A stretch of 64,000 bases of DNA, from the NCBI GenBank assembly GCA_032871835.1, contig CM065299.1, positions 96,362,652-96,426,651 of the forward strand, written 5' to 3'. Positions within the stretch are counted from its first letter, which is position 1. Every line of letters begins with the position of its first letter. The notes under the pieces were generated by a model. It saw only the letters and a list, made by a program, of their open reading frames with translations, did not search any database and was not told where the DNA came from. The DNA comes from Dipteronia dyeriana. Taxonomy: Eukaryota > Streptophyta > Magnoliopsida > Sapindales > Sapindaceae. A program made the translations under genes and the position numbers. Positions 34,510 through 46,790 of the stretch are shown here, one piece after another.

Positions 34510-35980
34510 CCCTACAGAAATTCTCTAGTCAAAAAATCTAGTAGGATGTTATTTGAGCCCTTGATATGTTCAATTGAAAAAACAAAAGCCGAAAAAAGAG
34601 CCCATCATTTGCCAAATATTTGTTTAGAAGCAAGATTTTTGACATCATTTTTAAGAATGAATTTGGCAGACTGGCAATCCATTTTAAAACAAATTTTTGG
34701 TTTCTTAAGTCATCTTGTAGTTTTTTGAATAATCAGAATAATGACTAAAATCTTTTTTTTTTACAGTAAAATATTTCTGTTGAGTATCGTTCCAATAACC
34801 TAAAACATACCTGACTAACATTCTCTGTCATGGATGATTTGTTTCAATAAGCCACCATACTCTAATTCTGATGCATAACTTTCAACAATTTTTGGTGCTT
34901 TAGGATGGCAAATGGTCAAACAAGACAGTTTTTTGACATGTCTTTTTACTTTTTTGATTGTTGCAGTATGTTCTTCTATCCATGGTAAGGGCTTTTTCTT
35001 AAGTCTTTGGAAAATGGGTTTGCAAATAATCTGTATCTCTCTATAGAAATTTGCTATGTAATTAAGGCAGCCTAAAAATCTTTGTAATTGTTTTTTATCT
35101 TTGATTTCATCGGGGAATTTGTCAATAAAATCCAAGCTTCTTTGGATGGGTATAATAGTTTCTCTTTCAATATTATGACCTAAAAATCTGTTTTTTATTT
35201 GAAATAAAACAATTTTCGGGGCAGAAACTACTAAACCAAGGTGTTTGATAGTTCTAAGGAATATTTCAAGATGTTTCCAACGCTGGTCTATACTGTCAGT
35301 AAATTAAAACATCATCAATGTAAACAACTGAAAATTCATTATAGGGATTGAAAATCTCATTTATTATGCATTGAAACTCGGAGCATTTTTTAGGCCAAAG
35401 GGTGACATTCCATTCATTTTATTTGAAAGGGACTTTGAAAACAATTTTATAACGGACTTTTTCATCAATCTGTGTTTGCCAAAATCCTGATTTCATATCA
35501 AATATTGAAAAAATATTTGAATTATAAAATATTTTTAATAAGTAGGATTTGTTGGGGATTGGATATCTAATCCATTGAAGAGAATCATTTAGTGACTTGT
35601 AATTAATGACAAGTCTTGGAAATCCTCTTTCAATTTTAACATTTTTTCTGAATATAAAAGCAAGACAACTTCAAGGTAATTTTGGAGGCCAAATTAGTCC
35701 TTTTTTTAATAAGTCTTTGATTTCATTTTTGCAATATTTAAGAAGTTCAGCAGACATCTAGATGGTATACCCTTTTCAGAAAAATCTACGTTATAGGGGA
35801 GGCCAACAAGGTGTTTTTTCCTATCCCGGAAAGCATTAGGAAAGGAAGAATAAATTTCCTTTTCTAACTTCTTTTTGAATTCTTTAATTTTGTTTTGCAA
35901 TTTTGGACTTTCTAAGTGTTTCTTTGTCTTTCAAAATTGAAGTCTTTTTTAAGGGAAGATAGTTGGTCTATTTTTCTATG
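34510..35980 (-). pseudogene. Copy A reverse transcriptase and RNase H
   Basis: RT is readable in pieces from 35980 to 34900: a LVINYKSLND type segment near 35610, the catalytic YIDDVL at about 35305-35322 (intact), then QLQRFLGCLNYIANFY and the thumb at 34890-35135. RNase H follows down to 34510 (WNDTQQKYFT, then segments resembling ASKQIF and DFLTREF), with several frame changes. No continuous enzyme remains. Confidence 0.83.
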
Positions 35981-36249
35981 AAGATTGAAAATTTGTTACT
36001 CGAGAAAAATGGATGTCTTTGTATATTTGTTTGTTTTTTAAAACATTGAGGTCTCGAACCAGAACTAGAAAGGTAAAGGGGAAACAAATTTCTTTGTCCA
36101 AGTACTCTAAGACAAGACCTTTATTAGTAACCTTGAAAAGGCATAAAATATAGGAAAGGTAACCTGAGGATTACATTTTGAGATAGAGTTTTGACCATAA
36201 GGAAATCAGTAGTGTAACAAACACTAGCATTGCAAACATTTGCATTAGA

Positions 36250-36804
36250 TAGTTTATATTATATATCAAGTTTTTGTCTGTCTGCTCCATATAAAGATTC
36301 AATCGTCATTTCTAAATATTCTTTTGGTATATGGGCCTCCCTTATGCAATTTAAGTCTGCTTTGGAGTCAATCAAAACGTTAACTTTAAGGTTGTAGTTT
36401 GAAGAGATTCTAATGTAGATTTCAGAATACCATTTTTGTATTTTGATTTCTTTAATGATGTTAGCAAAAGTGGTTTTATGGTTTTCTGATTCATAATCGT
36501 TGTGGAGGATATTAGCTAATTCTTGTATAGGATTTTCGATTGATTCTGAGATTTGGTCTTTGTGATGAGAATCCTCATGGGATTCGTTGTCAGAGTATTT
36601 GGAACCATTGCAACTAAGTTGTCTTGAATTTTTCTTTTTCTTTTTCTTAGCAATTTTTGTGTCTAGTACTTCCATTTGTAGTTTTTGGGAGATAACTATG
36701 AAGTCTTTTACTTCTTTTTTGACATTCTGGATTATTTTTTTATAGGTCAATAATAGTAACTTTTCTTTGTTTTGTGTGGAATCTTTGCATGACATTTTCA
36801 TCAA
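36250..36804 (-). pseudogene. Copy A aspartic protease region
   Basis: A 181-codon open frame. A lysine-rich stretch at residues 54-60 and an acidic linker precede the protease start. The motif VLIDSKADLNCI lies at 36344-36379; the usual D-S/T-G-A is changed, with Lys in the Gly position. Followed by the IPKEYLEMTIESL segment typical of caulimovirid proteases. Probably inactive. Confidence 0.78.
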
Positions 36805-37199
36805 AGTCCGAGGTAATAAAAGGAGATATAAATTCTTCCTTTGTATTTAGGAGTTTTCTTTTAAGGATTGGGCAGGAGACTTTCCTTTGATAATCTTCTG
36901 TTGCAGTTGTCTAATATAATTGGCTTTAAGATTAGGATCCTCAATCCCATCAATCATACAAATTAACATTGAATAATCAGATTAGTCAAGGACATTAATT
37001 TCCTTACAAAGGCAGGGTTGTATGTTTTCAGTATTGCCTTCCTAATCTGAAGACTCTGAATCAGAATCCTCAAGGATTAGAAGTTACTCATCAGAACTTG
37101 ATTCATTATCTAAGTCAAATTCTTCTTCAAAGAGAACGTGGAAAAGTCTATCTTTAATACCTTCATCTATGTTTAAAGATATGATTTTGTTTTTTAATT

Positions 37200-37860
37200 C
37201 AGGACATTTGTTAGCGAAATGTCATTTCTTTCCACATTTAAAACATATATTGGCTTTATGGGTAGGTTTGTTAAATTTGTCTATAAAGTTTTTCTTATTT
37301 TGATCTTTGTCGGATAATTTCTTGTTGTAGGATTTTGTATTTTGTCTATGGTTTTTCCTTCCTCTATAATACTGATGAGATTTGATATTTTCTGAAGTTT
37401 TCTTCTTTCTCTAGCTAGGAAGTTAATCGAAACCGAAATGTTCACACCAGGAACCAGGTTCCCTTTTGCTGGTTAGTTTTTATTTTTTGAGTTGGCTTTT
37501 AAGTCTGATATCATTGCATAGTTGTGTGGCAATCACGTTGATGGTGTTTGTTATCTCTCCATAAGTCCAAGTGTTGAGATCAATTTGAGACCACTCAGAA
37601 CTAGTCATTTGTTCTTTCATTTTGTCTCTTACTTTGTTGGCAAAGAGAGAGGGTAGACCATATATGAATTTGTATTTCCATTAGGAATTTACATTGTCAT
37701 CTCTTTGGAAGACCCTTGTCAAAAATATGTCTTTATACCATTTGAAATCGCTAAGTTTTTTGCATTTTAGGTTTTGAAGTTTTGAATAATCTGTCTTGGA
37801 AATGATTAGGATTTCCAATAAAATGGAGGACAATAGTTTAGCATAAAACATTTTTTCCAT
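37200..37860 (-). pseudogene. Copy A coat-protein region
   Basis: The conserved caulimovirid capsid core is readable at about 37490-37750 (FKWYKDIFLTRV, KFIYGLPSLFANKVRD, CNDIRLKSQLKK). The zinc knuckle at 37204-37245 has the C-x2-C-x4-H-x4-C spacing (CFKCGKK ... HFANKC), with a stop codon inside it. Upstream, towards 38700, a coiled, charged region leads into the capsid. Non-functional relic. Confidence 0.8.
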
Positions 37861-38789
37861 CGAGATGAGATGTAATAGTTGTAGTGTATGTAGTTAGTAT
37901 AAAAGAAGATGGGCCAGTAGATGTTCTTGTAGAAGTGTTTACTGTTACGATTTTAGTATGACTTATCATGTTTGATTTGGCTACTTGACTCAAAGTATGA
38001 GTCCACTAGCCAAGCAAATATCCTTCAAAACCAGTGGTTAATGCTGAAACAGAATCTTCATAGGTCATATTATGTTTTTTTAAGTAAATATATCATATTG
38101 TGTGTATGTCTCATGACTGTCATGATTTGATATTCCGATAGACTGTCGATGTTAAACTAGTAACAGGCGTCACCAGTGTATCTCTATAAGGAACAGTCTC
38201 CTCTTATTGAAGATCAGAAGGTGTTGGTTTTGGGATAGTATGGTTTTGTACCATGGTAGAATCTAGTATAAATATCATTGTCAGTCTGTTATGTGGTTAT
38301 CTTTTTGATCATTTGGTCTTTGTCTTCTGATTCCTCTTTATCAAAGGATGAAGTGATATTTTCATCCACTGTTTGGACTTCTGATTTGGTCAAGTTTTTC
38401 TTGCAATTTTCTTAGAAGTTCATTTTCATCAATGAAATTGTCAAAGCACTTTTCAATTCTTGTGGCATCCGGGAAAAGTAGAACACATGGTTCATACTCT
38501 GGCATTTTTGACTCCATCTTTCTACGGTGTCTTGGGGAAAGATATTGTGAGGATTGGACTTTGGTAACGTGTCATTTTGCTTTGTTAAAGCTTGGTATTG
38601 GTTGGTTTTTATTTTGTCCAGCTGTTCTCCAATGGCGGTATGGTATTCATTAGTATAATTATTTTGTTCCATGACAACACCTATTTGGTGTGAGGATGAG
38701 GCAACAGTGTGTGAATGTTCTTCATTGAATATGATGAAAAGGGTACATATACAGAAAAATTTAATTTTAGGAAAATAAAGATTCACAAA

Positions 38790-39233
38790 ATTATCACTTT
38801 GGAATAATTGGGGAATAACCCGAACAAGAAAAATAAGTTTTACATGCCCTTCCATGTCTCATAATACTTTTATTGGGATTATATTGATGCATGGACCAAA
38901 ATATTGTATGGACAAAACCCAGGAAATTATGTCCTGTCTTATCTATTTTGACAAGGATTTCCCACTCAATATACTTTTCTGGTTCCTTAAATGGTGGGAC
39001 AAATATGGTACAAATATAGATTTCCTTCCAGATCTTATCAAGGAAGGTTATCTTCATTGGATAATCTATCTTTCCAAGTCACCAAAAAGGGATTTTATCC
39101 GACTTACTACAATTCTTTAAGCATTTCAATCTAACGTAGATTCTAATGCTTAACTACAAGATTAAAGACAAATTAATTGGCAATGTCAATGTCCCCTATT
39201 TTGGAAGACAAACCAAGATCCAATAGTGAAGTG
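38790..39233 (+). pseudogene. Endogenous caulimovirid, copy B, left part
   Basis: Plus-strand open pieces (38854-39120) with a KWWDKYG segment and then CQCPLFWK near 39190. This resembles the C-terminal region that follows RNase H in florendovirus-like polyproteins. It is interrupted at 39233 by a truncated SIRE LTR; the probable continuation is at 50401. It lies head to head with copy A, whose minus-strand coding begins near 38700. Confidence 0.6.
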
Positions 39234-39490
39234 GTGAATAGGTTTTAACCAGATTAATCACCAACTTTTCGGTTAATCAATATTAGTCTCAAATAATCAC
39301 CCCAACACAAACATATAACAAAATCAAGTAAAAATGCAGAATATAAATAACACTTGATTTACGTGGAAAACTTTCGACAAGGTAAAACCACGGGATTAGC
39401 TAAAGCTAGCCAATCGAGCCCTCAAATCCATTATTAGCAAAACGATTACAACCAAGGTTGACCACATCATACCTATATGGTTACTAATCC
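39234..39490 (-). repeat. 3' LTR fragment of SIRE-B
   Basis: Matches 48741-49000 of the 5' LTR closely. It begins at a point 34-41 bp inside the LTR end and stops at 39490, where pol sequence starts directly. So both the terminal bases and the U3 are deleted. Confidence 0.85.
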
Positions 39491-41861
39491 CTAGGAAGAA
39501 GCAATTTTCTGATGTACTCTTTCTATCATCACAATTTTTTAACCAATCTGCATCACTAAAACCAACTAAGCTAGCATTAGTGTCAAAAGAGTACCATATC
39601 CCATTGTTAGATGTCCCATTCATATTTCGAATGATTCTCTTCAAAGAGGAGAGATGGGATTCCTTGGTATCTACTTGGTATATAGCACACACACCCACAC
39701 TAAAGGCTATATCAGGTCTACTTACGGTCAAGTAAAGCAAGCTACCAATCATGCCACGATAAAGCATTTGGTCCATACTCCTGCCACTAACATTCTTGCT
39801 TAGTTTCAAAGTGGTACTCATGGGTGTGTTACAATATTTGGCATTCTCAAGACCTAACTTCTTCACTAAGTTCTTAACACACTTAGCTTGGGATATGAAA
39901 ATCTCATCATGCAATTGCTTGATTAGCAAACCTATGAAGTAATTGAGCTCCCCAGCAAGACTCATCTCAAATTCATGAGACATAATATCAACAAATTGTT
40001 GGACATTAGATTTGTTGGTGAAGCCAGACATAATGTCATCTACATAGATTTGAGCTATGAAAAGCTCATCTTTGTTGCCCTTGATGAACAAAGTCTTGTT
40101 AACACTACCTTTTGAGTAGCCATTGTCAACAAGATAGAGAGTAAGACACTCATACTGAGCCTTTGGTATTTTTTTTAACCCATATAAAGCCTTCTTGAAG
40201 CGATAGACATAATTAGGGTGATGTGGATCCACAAACCCCGTGGGTTGCTCAACAACCACTTTCTCTTGCAAGAAACCATTTAGGAAGACACTCTTTACAT
40301 CCATTTGATACAATTTAAACTTGTGCACACATGATATGGACAAGAGAAGCCTTATGGATTCAAGACGGGCAACCGAAGCAAAAGTCTTCTCAAAATCGAT
40401 ACTCTCAATTTAAGAGTATCCTTGTACTATAATTCTAGCCTTGTTACGCATAATGTTGACATCCTCATCCGACTTTGTTCCTAAACACCTTTTTGGTACC
40501 AATGACATGGGTATTCTTAGGTCTAGGAATTATAGTCAAAACATCATTTCTTTCAAATTGGTTTATCTTTTCTTACATAGCAAGAACCAAAAACTCATCA
40601 TTTAAAGCTTCATCAACCATTTTAGATTCAATTTGAGAGGTGTAATAAGTTTAGCTAATTTGATTAGCTATTTGACACCTAGTCCTAACACCCTCATTTA
40701 TATCTCCAAGAATATCATTCTTACTGTAGAGTTGTCTAACCTATGGATCGGGTTCTTCATCTATGAAAACATTAATTGATTCCATGACACTCATAGTTTT
40801 CAAGTTAAACACTATATAGGCTTTATTATTAAGGGCATATCCAATGAAAATTACTTCATCACTCTTGGCATCAAACTTGCCAAGTTGATCTCGGTCATTA
40901 AGAATGTAACATTTGCTTCCAAATGAGTGGAAGTAACTAACATTTGGCTTTCCACCCTTCCACAACTCATTGGAGGGTTGCCTAGTGTCGGGCCTTAGAA
41001 AAACTCTATTTTCTATATAGCATGTCATATTAACGACCTCGATCCAAAGGTTCCTAGGCATAATATTGCTAAGCAACATCACAAGGGTCATCTCTTGAAA
41101 GACCATATTCTTCCTCTCAATAACCCCATTTTGTTGAGGAGTCCTTGGAGCCGAAAACTCATGGGAAATGCCAAAGCTATTGTAATAGCTCTCAAAACAA
41201 ACATTTTCAAATTCCTTCCCATGGTCACTCATAATCTTTTTAATGCTTTTAATGTGATATTTTTTTTTCTCATTTTGAATTTCAATGCAAAGCATTTTAG
41301 GTTTTTTTTTTAAGTTTTAGATTTTACTCTAAGAATATATGTCCATGCAAATCTAGAGAAATCATCTACATATACAAAAATATATCTCTTGCCACCGAAA
41401 CTATTGACCTGTATGGGACCCTTAAGGTCCATAAGTAGGAGATATAATGGCTTATTGGTGGTGAGATACTTGTCTTTCTTGTGCATGCTTTTGGTTTGTT
41501 TCCCTTATTGACAAGGTCTACAAATACTATCAACATTCTTCCCAAGTTCAAGAAGCCCACACACAACCTTGAACTTATCTAAGATCCTCAAATCTCGATA
41601 GTTCATGTGGCAAAGCCTTTGGTGCCATCATTTCTTTTAAACAAGACCGACAACCCATCATCATTAAGATGAGAAATGTTTATAAGATTGGCTTACAAGC
41701 CATCAACAAACAAAGCATTTGGCAAGAAGAGTAAATCGGGAATGGAAATGATTCCTTCCCCTATGAATTTCTTTTTAGATCCATCACCAAAGGTGAAAAA
41801 TCCACTATCCTCCATGACAAGAGATTCAAAGAAACTCTTGTTTCTCGACATGTACCTAGAG
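39491..41861 (-). pseudogene. SIRE-B pol, integrase to RNase H start
   Basis: From the high end: protease residue segment MEDSGFFTFGDGS at about 41800-41830; a damaged pre-integrase stretch; integrase 41295-40741 with MSDHGKEFENVCF (second Asp) and QQNGVIERKN (Glu). The RT start is damaged at 40740-40344. RT 40343-39700 has MDVKSVFLNGFLQE, ALYGLKKIPKAQYE and the catalytic YVDDIM near 40030-40047. The RNase H start, GFSDADWLKNCDDRKSTS, ends at CFFLG, where the frame runs into the LTR fragment and adds about 30 chimeric codons. Stops at several points; not functional. Confidence 0.87.
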
Positions 41862-42621
41862 TAATGCTGTAAAAAAGGGTTGGCCCAGCCCAAATGATCA
41901 GGCCCGTTTTAAAAAACGGGTCGTGTCTGGTCCAAGCCACGGTTATGTCCGAGCAATACCTAGTCCGACACGTTTTCGAGAACGTGGGCTTGCAGCCGAC
42001 GTGCCCTACGGGCCATGCCAATTAATTTTGATTTTTTTTAATTTGTTTTTTTTTTGGGTTTTTGATTTAGACTTTAGGGTTTAGGGGAAATACATAATTA
42101 AAATACATAATATCAAATTAACAATTCAATTATGTCAATGTAATTTTCATTGCAATTTGTTTATCCTCTTAATTGATTATTATGAAAGATAAAGTGTTTA
42201 TTTTTCATTCCAATTTTTTTTTTAGTTAGATAAATTTATTATTTTTGATAGTAAAATGCTAAAATAATGAAAAAAAATGAATAAAGATAAAGTATTACAA
42301 AAATAAAAAATAGATGAAGTTACGATAATACAAAATGAAGAATTATTTATTCATTTCTAACTTATGGAATTCAATATTACATATTTATATGATGGCCTCA
42401 ATTAAAACCTTACCAAGAAAAACCCAGTGGGATAAAAACTTAGTGAGGGAAAAAGAGTGCAATCGTATTACAACTTACAAGTAAATGTACATGTACATGT
42501 AAAAGTATAACCTAGTTCTGGCACTGGTCACTACCGGAAGGCTTATCAACATATAGATTGTTGAAATTTAGAATAAGTTCATTATCTACAGTTTCATTTT
42601 GCAACCTTTTTTAGCATGCTC

Positions 42622-44568
42622 TCAATCCTGAAGGCATGTTAATACCTCCACCATATTCGGAGATAAACAACTTCTTCTTGCTTCAATTATGTGTCCACTG
42701 GTGCTGAATGCTTGTTCTGAAGAGACCGTGGACACGGGGATAACCAGTACGTCACATGATAGGTGTGACAGAATCGGATACTTGTAGCTATAGGTTTTCC
42801 ACCATAACAACAAATCAAAATCTTCCTTGTCTTTGACAACATCGAACTGTGCTTCAAGGTACCTAATTAGTTCGGCACAAGAAGATGGCCCAGATCTTTT
42901 CCCCGAATAAGTATTTGCTGAATTGTCCTTTTTTTGTCGTTTGAGAAGGTCCAACTTGTTTGCTTCGGTTGTGTCTCCAGTTCTGTTGATGGGTGGGTGT
43001 CAATGCCGCCAAACCTGCACTCATAAATATGAAAAACTTTGACCAATGTGTTTCGAATGTCAATAACCTGTTCTGAATAATCTTTTGCCAAATTAGTACC
43101 AAAAAACTCAAGCAAAACTTCTAAATCAGATAATTTAACTCTAAGATCTACTATAACACTTAAGACATAAAGTAGAGGAATGTTAGCCCAATATTTTTTC
43201 AACTTTGTCTCCATGGCAACAATTGCATGGCCTAAATGTTCATCTTCTCTATAACTGTTTAACACTTCAGATATTTCCACTGTCTAATGAATTGTCTGGG
43301 AAGATGTGGGATAATAGACCCCGGAAAGAGTTACAGGGACATTGTAAAAAATATTTAAAAATTGAACAAAAATCATTGTCACATACCAATCGTCTGAGGT
43401 AAGTGCTTTTACTTCAAGAGGACCAGTTTTGGCCAATTTCAAGTTATAAAAAAATATGTAATGGTTGTATCATAATCCAAAGAATTTTCTAACATTAAGT
43501 AAGTAGAGTTTCATCTTATCGGCATATCAGTTTGGAGTCATTGGGAATTGAGACCGTTTAATGAACAGTGTCTTGAATTCTTGGAACCCATGATTAGAAC
43601 TGTCAATCCAAGAAATAACATCTCTGATGCGATTTTTTTGGTCGCTTACTTGCTTTAAACCAGCCAATACAACTAAATTATTGATATGACATGCACACCG
43701 TTGATGGAAGAAATAACCTTCATCTTGCGGGATATTTCTTGCAATAAACAATGCAATAGAGCTAGTATTTACAGGTGCATTATCTAATGCGATAGAAATG
43801 ATCCGATACGTGATTTGATAAGTTTCTAAAACAAAAAAAAATGACATTAAAAATATTTTCTACAGTATGTGCAAAATCCATAGGACGAAAACCAATAATT
43901 CTTTTTATTATCTTCCATTTAGAATCTAAATAGTGTCTTGTGACACATAAATAGTCATGTTTGGAACATGCGTTCAAAATATTAGAAGTTAATGCAACAG
44001 AGACACTTAGATATTGTATATCAGCAATCAAGTCATATCTTTAGGTTTCAAACAATCTTATCAAATCGTTTCTAGTGGTGGTTCTAGAAACAGTTTCAAA
44101 TTAATGCAGATGTGATAAATTCATATAAAAAAAATATTGTCACCAACATTGATCGGTTGATCAGTTTGTGCAATGTATCGTATCAAACAATCTCTAGCGT
44201 GTGCGGGATCGTATCGCCACGTCGTAACGGACCCGTCTGGGTACCGCTGTAGTTGTGTCTACCTGTCCATGTGTAGGTATACATTTGAGCATATGCCTTT
44301 TCAAATGACTGATTCCATACCGACTAGTGGTAAAGTCCTTAGGACAAAACTTGCATTTAGCTCTGGGGCCGGTCGTCCCGTCTGGGAGTGTCATTTCGAC
44401 TACGTTGAAACACTGTCAGACATTTGATGTAGATTTTTTAGGACGTGAAGTTGGTGTAACGGAGGAACCGGAAGGTCCCGCTTGAGTCTGGGACGGTTCG
44501 GAAAGATAAAATTCATTGTTCAGCATGTTCAAACGGTCCGAAAAATAAGACTGCTGGTTATGATTCAT
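42622..44568 (-). pseudogene. hAT transposase (BED zinc finger, DUF4413/dimerisation domains)
   Basis: The start ATG at 44568 gives MNHNQQSYFSDRLNML. A TGA at 44416-44418 interrupts it. Next comes a BED finger in 44394-44194 with CKFCPKDF and HLKRHMLKC. Middle pieces: 44031-43780; 43847-43527 with ISIALDNAPVN and the CHINNLVVLAGL type core of the hAT RNase H-like fold; 43280-42867 with KLKKYWANIPLLYVLSVIVD, the DUF4413-like part. The C-terminal dimerisation domain is 42954-42622: LLLWWKTYSYKYPILSHLSCDVL and STVSSEQAFSTSG. Cut-and-paste transposase family; four or more breaks make this copy dead. Confidence 0.87.
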
Positions 44569-44599
44569 TTCCTAAAATACAAATATGAATACCATAGTT

Positions 44600-45860
44600 A
44601 TTAATAGTCACATTAAATTAATTAATTTACTAACAAAACATATTAAAATTAACTACTACAATTATAAATCATAATTTACTAACAAAAAATATTTAAATTA
44701 ATTACTACACTTTAAAATCATAATTTACCAACAAAAAATATTTAAATTAACTACTACACTTAAATTCATAATTTACTAACAAAACATATTAAAATTAACT
44801 ACTACAATTATAAATCATAATTTATTAACAAAAAATATTTAAATTAAGTACTACACTTAAAAATCATAATTTACTAACAAAAATATTAAAATTAACTACT
44901 ACACTTAAAAATCATAATTTACTAACAAAACATATTAAAATTAACTACTACACTTAAAATTCATAATTTACTAGAAAAACATATTAAAAGTAACTACTAC
45001 AATTATAAATCATAATTTACTAATAAAAAATATTTAAATTAATTACTACACTTAAAAACCATAATTTACTAACAAAAATATTAAAATTAATACTACACTT
45101 AAAATTCATAATTTACTAACAAAAAATATTAAAATTAACTATTACACTTAAATTCATAATTTACTAACAAAACATATTAAAATTAACTACTACACTTAAA
45201 ATTCATAATTTACTAACAAAACATATTAAAATTAACTACTACATCTATAAATTATAATTTACTAAGAAAAAATATTTAAATTAATCACTACACTTAAAAA
45301 TCATAATTTATTAACAAAAAATATTAAAATTAATACTACACTTAAAATTCATAATTTACTAACAAAATTTATTAAAATTAACTGCTACACTTAAATTCAT
45401 AATTTACTAACAAAACATATTAAAATTAACTACTACAATTATAAACCATAATTTACTAACAAAAAATATTTAAATTAATTACTACACTTAAAAAACATAA
45501 TTAACTAACAAAAAATATTAAAATTAACTACTACACTTAAAATTCATAATTTACTAACAAAACATATTAAAATTAACTACGACACTTAAAATTCATAATT
45601 TATTAACAAAAAATATTAAAAATAACTACTACACTTAAAATTCATAATTTACTAAAAATATATATTAAAATTCACTAATACAAATTAAATTGATAAATTT
45701 ACTAGCAAAAAATATTAAAATTAATACTACACTTAAAAATCATAATTTACTAAACAATAATATTAAAATTAACAACTAAGTATGCACAGAAAATGATAAA
45801 TTTACTAACTAAACAAAAATAATAACAATTAATAACTAAAGTCTAATAAATTTACTAACA
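44600..45860. repeat. AT-rich minisatellite in the hAT element, 48-49 bp unit, about 25 copies
   Basis: Unit of the form 'aattaactactacacttaaa' then 'attcataatttactaacaaa' then 'acatatt'. The 'tcataat' word recurs at 44767, 44816, 44865 and 44913 and on to about 45750, at 48-49 bp steps. It lies between the transposase start and the right end, that is, in the promoter or subterminal zone. Confidence 0.93.
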
Positions 45861-46175
45861 AAAATGAAATAATTAAAACATAAAATGAAATTATAACATT
45901 TAAAGAAAAATGTACCTTTCAAGTTTCAACTTTGGTGTGTTGGTGGAAAATTTAGAGAATAAGATAGGAAATTAGTATTATAAATTTTGTAGATAGAGTA
46001 AGAATGAAATTAAATGAAAATGTTTAGAGAATTGGAGAATATAGAGATTTAGATTTGAGAGAATAAGAGAGAGTGAATGAAAAATAAAATTGATAGGAGT
46101 AATTATAGGAAAATGTGAACTGTGGGTCAAAATATTAATTAGAAGACTTTATGGGACTTTTTGTAATTTTGTTTT

Positions 46176-46251
46176 GCCTCTAACGGTTGAATTTCAAAAT
46201 TCAATCGTTGGCTGACGTTAACCAACGACTGAATTTTGAACCGTTGGAGGC
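46176..46251. repeat. Long hairpin near the right hAT end
   Basis: GCCTCTAACGGTTGAA ... CAATCGTTGG is mirrored by CCAACGACTG ... AACCGTTGGAGGC around the loop 'ctgacgtta'. The arms are about 33 bp with a few mismatches and a 6-base bulge. Confidence 0.75.
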
Positions 46252-46497
46252 AATGGATTTTTTAAAAATATATATATATACAACCAGTCCAAAGAGGCGA
46301 ACCACCATACCAGACCGGCGTGCTGCCCGTTGGGCTTAGCATGCCGGACCTGGCCCTTATGGCCCGGCACGAGGCCCGCACACGAGTCAGGGTTGGTCTG
46401 GCCTGCCAATGCCTTAGGCCGTGCCACGCATGGCCCGTCTCCCTCCGCGTGCCAGACAAACCAGCATGTTTTGGCCCGGTCCATATTTACACCATTA

Positions 46498-46790
46498 GCG
46501 TAGAGCACCCACTATCCAAATACCAAGTGTTAGAAGTATTGGCCTTTAAAGCTATTTGAGCCACATGAAAAACATATTCATTACTTCTAGCCCACTTAGG
46601 TAAAACATTTTATTTCCTAGTGGTCTGAAAATCATTGGCTCTAAATTTCCTAGGAACATGCATTTTATCTCTAGCCTTATTTCAATCAATCATGCTTTTA
46701 TTTCTATACATTTTAATACACTTGAAGCAATTTAGTCTAATATGACCATCAACACCACAAAAATGACATGTAGGAATGAAGTAAGAGGTC
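46498..46790 (-). pseudogene. SIRE-B zinc knuckle and protease start, left of the hAT insertion
   Basis: The minus strand has a second zinc knuckle at 46727-46768 (CHFCGVDGHIRLNC), a linker with stops, then TWYLDSGCS at 46505-46535, where the hAT element enters. The catalytic Asp-Ser-Gly of the copia protease lies just before the insertion point; the downstream protease part resumes at 41861. Confidence 0.83.

Larger units (their letters stand above)
33880..38700 (-). pseudogene. Endogenous caulimovirid, copy A (degraded)
   Basis: A minus-strand plant pararetrovirus relic with coat protein, aspartic protease, RT, RNase H and the intergenic region in the order expected for a caulimovirid polyprotein. 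Stops and frame changes occur in every domain, so no product is expected. The intergenic part matches a plus-strand copy at 50401-51060. Gene order and wording suggest a Florendovirus/Petuvirus-like member, which is an inference. The segment between RNase H and the C-terminal tail appears shortened compared with copy B. Confidence 0.85.
41862..46497 (-). mobile_element. hAT DNA transposon, 4636 bp
   Basis: The ends are imperfect inverted repeats: TAATGCTGTAAAAAAGG at the left, and TAATGGTGTAAATATGG read inwards from the right, each followed by GGCCC/GGGCC-rich subterminal DNA (41880-42010, 46280-46480) typical of plant hAT elements. The 8-bp flanks are ACCTAGAG (41854-41861) and GCGTAGAG (46498-46505), a target duplication with two mismatches. 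It contains a broken transposase gene, a 49-bp minisatellite and a long hairpin near the right end. Confidence 0.87.
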
